NCBI GenBank assembly: GCA_022225965.2
Contig: JAKJXP020000149.1
Coordinates: 1-64,000 of the forward strand
Source: Diatrype stigma
Taxonomy: Eukaryota; Ascomycota; Sordariomycetes; Xylariales; Diatrypaceae
Reading direction: 5' to 3'
DNA length: 64,000 bases
The translations under genes and the position numbers were made by a program. Below are positions 57,962 to 64,000 of the stretch, in pieces; positions within the stretch are counted from its first letter, which is position 1; every line of letters starts with the position of its first letter. Below the pieces are notes generated by a model, which was given only the letters and a program-made list of their open reading frames with translations, was not told the origin of the DNA and made no database searches.

Positions 57962-60034
57962 ATGTCCAAGGCTCTGGGAACGTTCCGGGCCGTCTACCTC
58001 GTCGCGCTCTGCTGCGTGGGGTCCTTCCTTTTCGCCTACGACACCGGTATCGTCGGCGGTATCCTTACCTTCGAGAGCTTCCAGGCGGACTTCCGCTATG
58101 GCGCGGCGCAACAAGCCACTGTCGCGTCCAACTCGACGAGTTTGCTCCAGGCCGGAGGTAATGCTCATCTTCTTCTCGTTTGCCCCCCCTCCCCCCCCCA
58201 GGTCCAGGTTTAGGTCCAGGCCTACCTAGATCGATCCGACATCGCCTTTACGTGAGATGACGATGCATTGACAAGTGCTTCTCCCATCGTCTAGCTTTCT
58301 TCGCTTGTTTCTTCGTCTGGCCCTTCACGGCCAAGTTCGGTCGCCGGTGGTCCCTCGTGCTAGCGTCGATGATCTTCTGCATCGGGGCCATCGTGCAGAC
58401 CATCAACACCCATTCGATCGGCGCCTTCTACGTCGCGCGCGTCGTGAGCGGTATCGGTGTCGGCATGGCGACCGTCATCATTCCCATGTACTCTGGTAGG
58501 ACACAACTCTCGAGGGAGTGGACCGGTCGGTCGGTGGGGGTGGGGGTGTGTGAGTGTATAGTAGGGTACTCGAGACTGACACGTTAGCGAAGCTGAGATG
58601 GCGCCCAAGAACATCCGCGGCATGCTCGGTTCCATGTTCCAGTTCTTCTTCACCCTGGGCGTGATGACCTCGTACTGGATCGACTACGCCGTCTCCAAGC
58701 ACCTGGGCCCCACGACCGCGCAGTGGCAGATCCCCGTCGGCCTGCAGCTCGCGCCCGGCGCCGTCCTGGGGCTGGGGATGCTTCTGACGAAGGAGAGCAC
58801 GAGGTGGCTGGCGAAGAAGGGCAGGCGGGAGGAAGCGTTGAGGTCTCTTGTCTGGGTCCGAGGCGGAGAAGGTCCCGAGGTCGAGAAAGAGTGGGTTTTC
58901 ACGCTTTCGAGAGATTCCCTTGGTCAACACCTCAGGCTGACAGGATCTGGACTACAGGTTCGCCGAGATCCTCGCAGGTATAGAAGAGGAAGAGCGGGTG
59001 ACGGACGGCGTCACCTGGCGAGAGCTTCTCCTTCCCGTCAACCGCATGCGCGTCTTCTTGATCATCGCTCTACAGATCGGTGCGAATAGCCCAGAGCCCG
59101 AGGCGGTTCAGGGGGTGTCAAAGCTAACATATTATTCTAGGCGCCCAACTCACTGGCAACACGTCTCTAGCTTACTGTAAGTCGTATATGTACTTATATA
59201 TACATATGCAAAAGAACGACCATACTCTATATGGTGCAGGTGTCATATCTGACAATTCTCAGATGCTCCACAGGTTTTCAAACTCGTGGGCGCCGGTAAC
59301 AACAACCTCCTGATTACGGGCTTCTTCGGCGTCGTCAAGGTCATATCCTGCCTGTTCTTCCTGCTGTTCCTAGTTGAGCGCATCGGTCGTCGTGGTTCCC
59401 TCCTCGGCGGAGCGCTCCTGATGGGTATCTACATGCTCATCATCGCGGTCTTGACGGCGACGAACCCGCCAAGCGCCAGCCAAGGCCTCACGCCGACCGC
59501 CATCGCGTCCATGACGATGATCTACCTCGAAGCTATGAGCTACAACATTTCTTGGGGGCCCGTACCGTGGGTAGGTCGAAACCCCCCTTCCCCAGGAACC
59601 AAGCGTTGTCTATAGGAAGCCTACTTGGATGTTAACATAGCCTGTGCGTAGGTATACATGAGCGAGATCTTCCCATCGCGCATCCGCGAGGCCGGCGTCG
59701 CGATCGGGACGTCCACGCAGTGGCTGTTCAACTTCGTCTTCTCCCAGGCGACGCCGCACGCCGTCGAGAACCTGGGGTGGAAGACGTTCGTGATGTTTGC
59801 CGTCTTCAACTTCGCGCTGGTCGTGTTCGTCTGGTTCTTCATCAAGGAGACCAAGGGCAAATCGCTCGAGGAAATGGAGGCCTGTGAGTGTTGGCCCTGC
59901 GCAGTGCATCCCGCGGAGTGTTTACCAGTGCTGACCCGTGCATCCATCTAGTATTCGGCGCCATAATGGCTCGCCCAGATGTGGAGTCCGCGGATAGCAA
60001 AGGGGACCATGAACGCACAGAGGGGGGAGAATGA
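57962..60034 (+). CDS. MFS sugar (hexose) transporter
   Basis: Eight exons (57962-58157, 58295-58495, 58593-58890, 58958-59079, 59141-59176, 59263-59570, 59652-59883, 59952-60034) give 491 residues, slightly short for the family (about 520-560). Family signatures are present: F-A-Y-D-T-G-I-V-G-G in helix 1, K-F-G-R-R-W between helices 2 and 3, R-V-V-S-G-I-G-V-G in helix 4, K-E-S-T-R-W-L in place of P-E-S-P-R-W, W-R-E-L-L-L-P-V-N-R before helix 7, Q-L-T-G-N (helix 7), E-R-I-G-R-R-G, and the closing E-T-K-G-K-S-L-E-E-M-E. The 36-base fifth exon is unusually short but encodes the conserved helix-7 residues. It should import monosaccharides by proton symport at the plasma membrane. The specific sugar cannot be told. 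Confidence 0.87.
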
Positions 60035-60569
60035 TGTCGTAACCTTTCCAAGCAAAGCAACCTACCGTACGGTATAGACCGTCGGTTAGTAAACCCATGT
60101 AAGTAATGTGCAAAATGGCAGCAGAAGTATTGTTGGTTAGCTCTTATTTGGCTTGGAATCGAGCCCAAAGGTTATGGGGCGGAGATTCAGGGGGGTCGTT
60201 GGTTGGCAATGATACTAGTTCAGATCTTTACGGCAGCATCGCTGGGTCTACAGTGTCCCGGTTTTATGGGTCTGCAGTGTAAGAACTACTATGTGCCTGC
60301 ATACCAATGTATACCTAAACCCTCTAGAGCTAGAGCACATGCTGATAGCACTTCATCATGGCCGCGGCTCCATACTTCGCAGTATACTTGTTAATTAAAA
60401 AGAGAGTGAGAACTCCCGGCGTGGTTTTACAGAAGTAACAGGGATCATATGGTTGGTCCTCGAAAAATGTAAGTGCTTTGGAGGATTTGTGACTAAGAAG
60501 AGTATTATCAACTAGTACTAGTTATTTTGGACATCCGATCCGATCTGAGGTTATCATTGAACGTCCTCA
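60035..60569. other. Intergenic spacer between convergent genes
   Basis: No gene visible. It serves as the 3' side of both the transporter and the minus-strand kinase-like gene. Confidence 0.4.
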
Positions 60570-61573
60570 TCAGAGTCCGACCCCTCCTCCACGGCAGCGT
60601 TCTTTCCACTTGTAAGGACCCCAGTCATCAAACCCAGTCGAAACGTCCCACCAGATCTTCATGGGGTTCGTGGGCTTGCCGGAAACTTGGCCCCTTGCCA
60701 TGACGGCCGACACGGCACAATCGAAGAGCACGATACGGGGCGGGTGACTTGTGAGGTCAGGCCCCTGGGGAACAAGCATCACATTGCGAGGGAAAAGATC
60801 ATCGTGGCGTAAACAGAGATGCCTGAATCTCGCCAGTCCGTCCAAAAGTCGTTCGAAAACATCGAGTCTCCACGGCTCGGGAAGGTGTTCACAGCTTTTG
60901 GTGTCTTTAGAGCACAGTTCCATCATTGTCTGTCCGTGTAGCGGCTCAATCAGGATGAGTCGGACCGGTCTCTCCAATCTTGCGCCTGCCCGTTGGAATG
61001 GGAGCGTAAAGGTCCAAGAGCCGAAGTAATTGGGTACGAAAGAACCAGTTTCGCCCTTAGCTTGAAGGAACTCATATGCAGCCGCTTCTCGGCTATAATC
61101 CTCGTCGGCCATCCTTACCACATCAATAGGGCTATTGTTGGCCAAGTATTCTACGAACGGGTAGTACAGGGCATCGTAGGTCTTTGCTACAGCTTGGTAT
61201 GGCTTCCTCCGCCATGGGGAACCACGTTACAAATCGCTACCTGGGCCCCTCCATCCTCGACGGCAATCCTCTGAACAATGGTAAGCTCAGCTTCCCGAGG
61301 AACTCTTTGATTAGTCGTCTCCAGGGGAGGGTATTTCAACACGATCTCGCTTTGTGTGACTTTTCTCATCCAATCTTCATCTATTTGTAGCCGGACTTCG
61401 TCGCATCCGTAGTAGAAGCCGAACGGAGGTGGGGGTTGGTGAGCTGTGATGTTTATCTCGAAGCCTTCTACATACGGGCAGTCAGGCTTGTCCGAATCTT
61501 CTGTTGGTTCCCAATAATGACCATGCATTTTGACTCGTCTGTCATTTGTCCGACGTGTAGCTGTGCTGGGCAT
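60570..61573 (-). pseudogene. Kinase-like protein gene with apparent frameshift
   Basis: Two minus-strand frames continue one another. The first, from the ATG at 61573, covers 128 codons to a TAG at 61187. The second picks up one base out of phase at about 61190 (V-A-K-T-Y-D-A-L-Y-Y-P-F) and runs to 60570. V-A-K is the N-lobe lysine, Y-S-R-E-A-A-A-Y-E the helix-C region, L-R-H-D-D-L-F-P-R-N-V-M-L the catalytic loop (HxD..N, near 60770-60806), and L-F-D-C-A the metal-binding site (DFG replaced by DCA). This is the fold of the fungal protein-kinase/aminoglycoside-phosphotransferase-like proteins. The shift may be a real inactivating indel, a sequence error, or a very short (44-bp) GTAACG..TGTAG intron that would remove the otherwise conserved C-N-V segment. 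About 320 residues without the shift. Confidence 0.6.
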
Positions 61574-62629
61574 TTCAACGTCAACGAAAACGTTTCAGGT
61601 GGATAATACCACCTTATGCTATCGTTAGAGTGAAAGGCTGTTGAAACGTAAGACTTGCAATGCTGGGCTTCAATTTGGAGTGGTACAAGCACAACAAGTG
61701 CCAATAGGGGCGCGGAATATATATGAGTGAGTTGGGGTGACTCTTATGAAGAAGTTCATTTCATCAGACACTCATCAACCCCTCAAAGAACCAGGCCGCA
61801 GCCAGGCTCCAAGATTAGTTATTCACTCTCATATGGCTAATGGTGGAATATGCAACTTGAATATATAATCATTAGTTATGATTCATAAACGATATCTTGA
61901 ACATTGATACAAATGATTATTAGGTGTATTAGGTGTACTTCATTTGGATATATTTATCAAGAACTTGCACCTTCAGGATAACACAGAGAGTTCCAGTGTC
62001 TATTAGTTATAGCTAATTAGTTATAGCCAGAAAGCTGCCACATGTAGGTAACTATGTACATACCTACATACAAGTATGTCATATGTTTACAAAGTACTAA
62101 AGTACGTAGCAACTGCAGGTGAATCCTTATGGTCATTGATTGGTCAGCCAAGCGCCCCACCTCAGCCTTGCCTCCAACAAGTAACTGTGTACCTTTCCTG
62201 CTCCATTGAATTTTCCAATTGGATACTTACCCTCGAACATCCTCGAACATCCTCGACCTTACAAATACCGCCTTGTCTGCTGCTACTTCGTAACTACAAA
62301 CAACATCTCGGGAAATATCAGCGACCGCGACGAAGACAACGGCGAAGACGACGATAACGATAACCGGGTAAAAGAACCCCATATCGCATAAGGCAACAAT
62401 AGCACCATTCATCCTTGTCACGAACACACGCGATTCTACCCCGATACCCTGAAATTTGAAAATCGATAACGCTCGCGACGCGAAACCCCTATCCCACCTG
62501 CACACCTGCACACCTGCGACATATACGTGGAGACAGGGATAAGAAGACGAAGGGACCTGGAAGCAAAGGTTCTCACCTAATAAATAAAAGAAGAAGAAGA
62601 AGTAGAAAAGAAGAAAAAAGGAAGAAAAG
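61574..62629. other. Divergent intergenic region; purine-rich leader of the U2AF35 gene
   Basis: Holds the promoters of the minus-strand kinase-like gene and the plus-strand U2AF35 gene. The 50 bases before 62630 are almost pure purine (AAGAAGAAG repeats), an unusual 5' leader. TACATACCTACATAC repeats lie at 62055-62075. No additional gene is supported. Confidence 0.45.
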
Positions 62630-63259
62630 ATGGCGAACTTCCTCGCCTCCATCTTCGGCACCGAGCAGGACAAGGTGAACTGCTCGTTCTACTACAAGAT
62701 CGGGGCGTGCCGGCACGGGGACCGGTGCTCGCGCAAGCACGTGAAGCCGTCGTACAGCCAGACGATCCTGCTGCCGAGCATGTACCAGAACCCGGCGCAC
62801 GACGCCAAGGCGCGGCTGACGCCGGAGCAGTGCGCCAACCACTTCGACGCCTTCTACGAGGACCTGTGGTGCGAGCTGTGCCGGTACGGGGAGCTCGAGG
62901 AGCTGGTCGTGTGCGACAACACCAACGACCACCTGGTCGGCAACGTCTACGCCCGCTTCAAGTACGAGGACTCGGCCCAGCGCGCCTGCGACGAGCTCAA
63001 CTCCCGCTGGTACGCCGGCCGGCCCATCTACTGCGAGCTCAGCCCCGTCACCGACTTCCGCGAGGCCTGCTGCCGCCTCAACTCCGGCGAGGGCTGCGTC
63101 CGCGGCGGCTTCTGCAACTTCATCCACCGCAAGAACCCCTCCGCCGACCTCGAGCGCGAGCTCCACCTCGCCACCAAGAAGTGGCTCCGCATGCGCGGCC
63201 GCGACGAGAAGAGCGTCACCCGCAGCCCGAGCCCCGAGCCCACCCGCCGCCGCTACTAG
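62630..63259 (+). CDS. U2AF small subunit (U2AF35/U2AF23) splicing factor
   Basis: Intronless, 209 residues, GC-rich codons. Zinc finger 1 is C18-x8-C27-x5-C33-x3-H37. A U2AF-homology RRM spans about 45-143 (G-N-V-Y-A-R-F as RNP1, R-W-Y-A-G-R-P-I near its end). Zinc finger 2 is C147-x8-C156-x5-C162-x3-H166 (G-G-F-C-N-F-I-H). A short R/S-P-S-P-rich tail ends R-R-R-Y. The invariant E-L-S-P-V-T-D-F-R-E-A-C-C is intact. Length fits S. pombe U2AF23. The protein recognises the 3' splice-site AG with the large U2AF subunit in the nucleus. The ATG at 62630 is the family's usual start (M-A-N-F-L-A-S-I-F-G-T-E-Q-D). Confidence 0.96.
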   Translation: MANFLASIFGTEQDKVNCSFYYKIGACRHGDRCSRKHVKPSYSQTILLPSMYQNPAHDAKARLTPEQCANHFDAFYEDLWCELCRYGELEELVVCDNTNDHLVGNVYARFKYEDSAQRACDELNSRWYAGRPIYCELSPVTDFREACCRLNSGEGCVRGGFCNFIHRKNPSADLERELHLATKKWLRMRGRDEKSVTRSPSPEPTRRRY

Positions 63260-64000
63260 GTTTTTTCCCACCTGATTCCAAACTCCTGGTTCATGGCTCC
63301 GGTTGGGCGGCGAGGGGGACTGACCCAAGGGAAAATTTTCGGGACGGCTCTCTCCCCCATAACCAAAAATTAATAATAATGCGGTGTGTGCTGCTTCAGG
63401 TGGATACCAACGAGCTATCGAGCGCGACACGGGTCAAATATGGATGTAAATTGGTCGATCATCGACAACTACGAGTTGACTAGGGAAGGGGGAGATGGAA
63501 TACATCCCCTCATGTAGCAGCTGTCTTCCTCCCAACTAACCCATGATATCGACCATGTTTGCACCCGAGAGCGAGCCCATCACCAAAACTATGCTTGGGT
63601 GGATCCTAGCTCCCTCATCATAAATCCAACGAGCAAAAGAGCCAGCCGTCTGTTTTTGCGGCTTTCCAACACCCCATATTATATTTCTGGGGAGGCTCAG
63701 TTTCTAATCTCCATTCTATTTCCTGGGTTAAACACAGATAGCAACAAGGGCCAGGAGGAACAAAACAGCCACAGTGAGGTGCGATGTAACGAGACGATTC
63801 AGATGACGGTCGGGCTACGCGAAAGGAGCAGTAGGGAGGAAAAAAACGAAACAGGAGAGGACAAAAACTCGCGGCAAAACTAGACGTAGCCAGCCACGAT
63901 GGAACTGGGCACGATGGAAGCACAGAAGGCTCTAGAGGATGTATCGGGTGGTTGGCTCCACGGGTCTGGCTGGTTGTGCCTCTCACGTAACTTTGTCCAG
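63260..64000. other. Downstream of U2AF35; no supported gene to the window end
   Basis: The first few hundred bases are probably the U2AF35 3' untranslated region. The frames at 63.6-63.99 kb on both strands have no motif, although a gene running off the window edge cannot be excluded. Confidence 0.4.

Noticed and set aside
62573..63483. 285-codon minus-strand and 258-codon plus-strand frames over U2AF35
   Set aside because: Out-of-frame shadows of the GC-biased U2AF35 coding sequence.
1..64000. CRISPR arrays, rRNA genes, bacterial operon features
   Set aside because: No regularly spaced repeats, no rRNA-like sequence, and the exon/intron structure is eukaryotic throughout.

Overview
The window comes from a filamentous ascomycete (Pezizomycotina, probably a Sordariomycete). 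This rests on short GT..CTAAC-like..AG introns of about 50-80 bp, fungal gene families (tricalbin, GH32 fructosyltransferase, MFS hexose carrier, STAND-N/ankyrin protein, U2AF small subunit), frequent TAGG/CAGG simple repeats, and AT-rich blocks in which CpG survives but CpA is rare, the signature of repeat-induced point mutation (RIP). The genus cannot be read from the sequence.

Layout. 0-0.95 kb: mixed sequence with no recognisable gene. 0.95-15.2 kb: RIP-degraded AT-rich island holding a minus-strand Ty3/gypsy element (about 3.3-12.8 kb, 167-bp LTRs; fossil protease, RT and integrase readable in order) nested in an older repeat with tandem ends. 15.2-30.4 kb: gene-poor, with one decayed gene fragment, a Pro/Ser-rich protein (18.7 kb), a BTB/POZ-like protein (21.4-22.5 kb, minus), two small secreted cysteine-rich proteins (24.9-25.3 kb minus; 27.0-27.4 kb plus) and one uncertain small gene (28.2 kb).

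30.4-39.4 kb: the most interesting region. A three-exon gene of unknown family (30.4 kb) is cut in its third exon by a TA-flanked transposon with perfect 47-bp terminal inverted repeats. That element (843 bp without its insert) is in turn interrupted by a 6.4-kb Ty1/copia retrotransposon (398-bp LTRs, GATAT target duplication). Removing both layers and one copy of the TA restores an in-frame 224-residue reading frame that ends at 38508. A second, apparently frameshifted paralogue of the same family lies 0.3 kb further on.

39.8-64 kb: ordinary euchromatin. It holds a secreted GH32 enzyme (minus), a decayed gene fragment (43 kb), a long non-coding interval, a tricalbin-like lipid-transfer protein (47.4-52.2 kb), a six-exon STAND-N/ankyrin protein (53.2-56.7 kb), an eight-exon MFS sugar transporter (58.0-60.0 kb), a kinase-like gene with an apparent frameshift (60.6-61.6 kb, minus) and the intronless U2AF35 splicing factor (62.6-63.3 kb). 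The GH32 enzyme and the sugar transporter could act in the same sucrose/fructan use, but they are 16 kb apart and not a cluster. Exon structures were assembled by hand from splice signals and frame continuity; no database search was possible.
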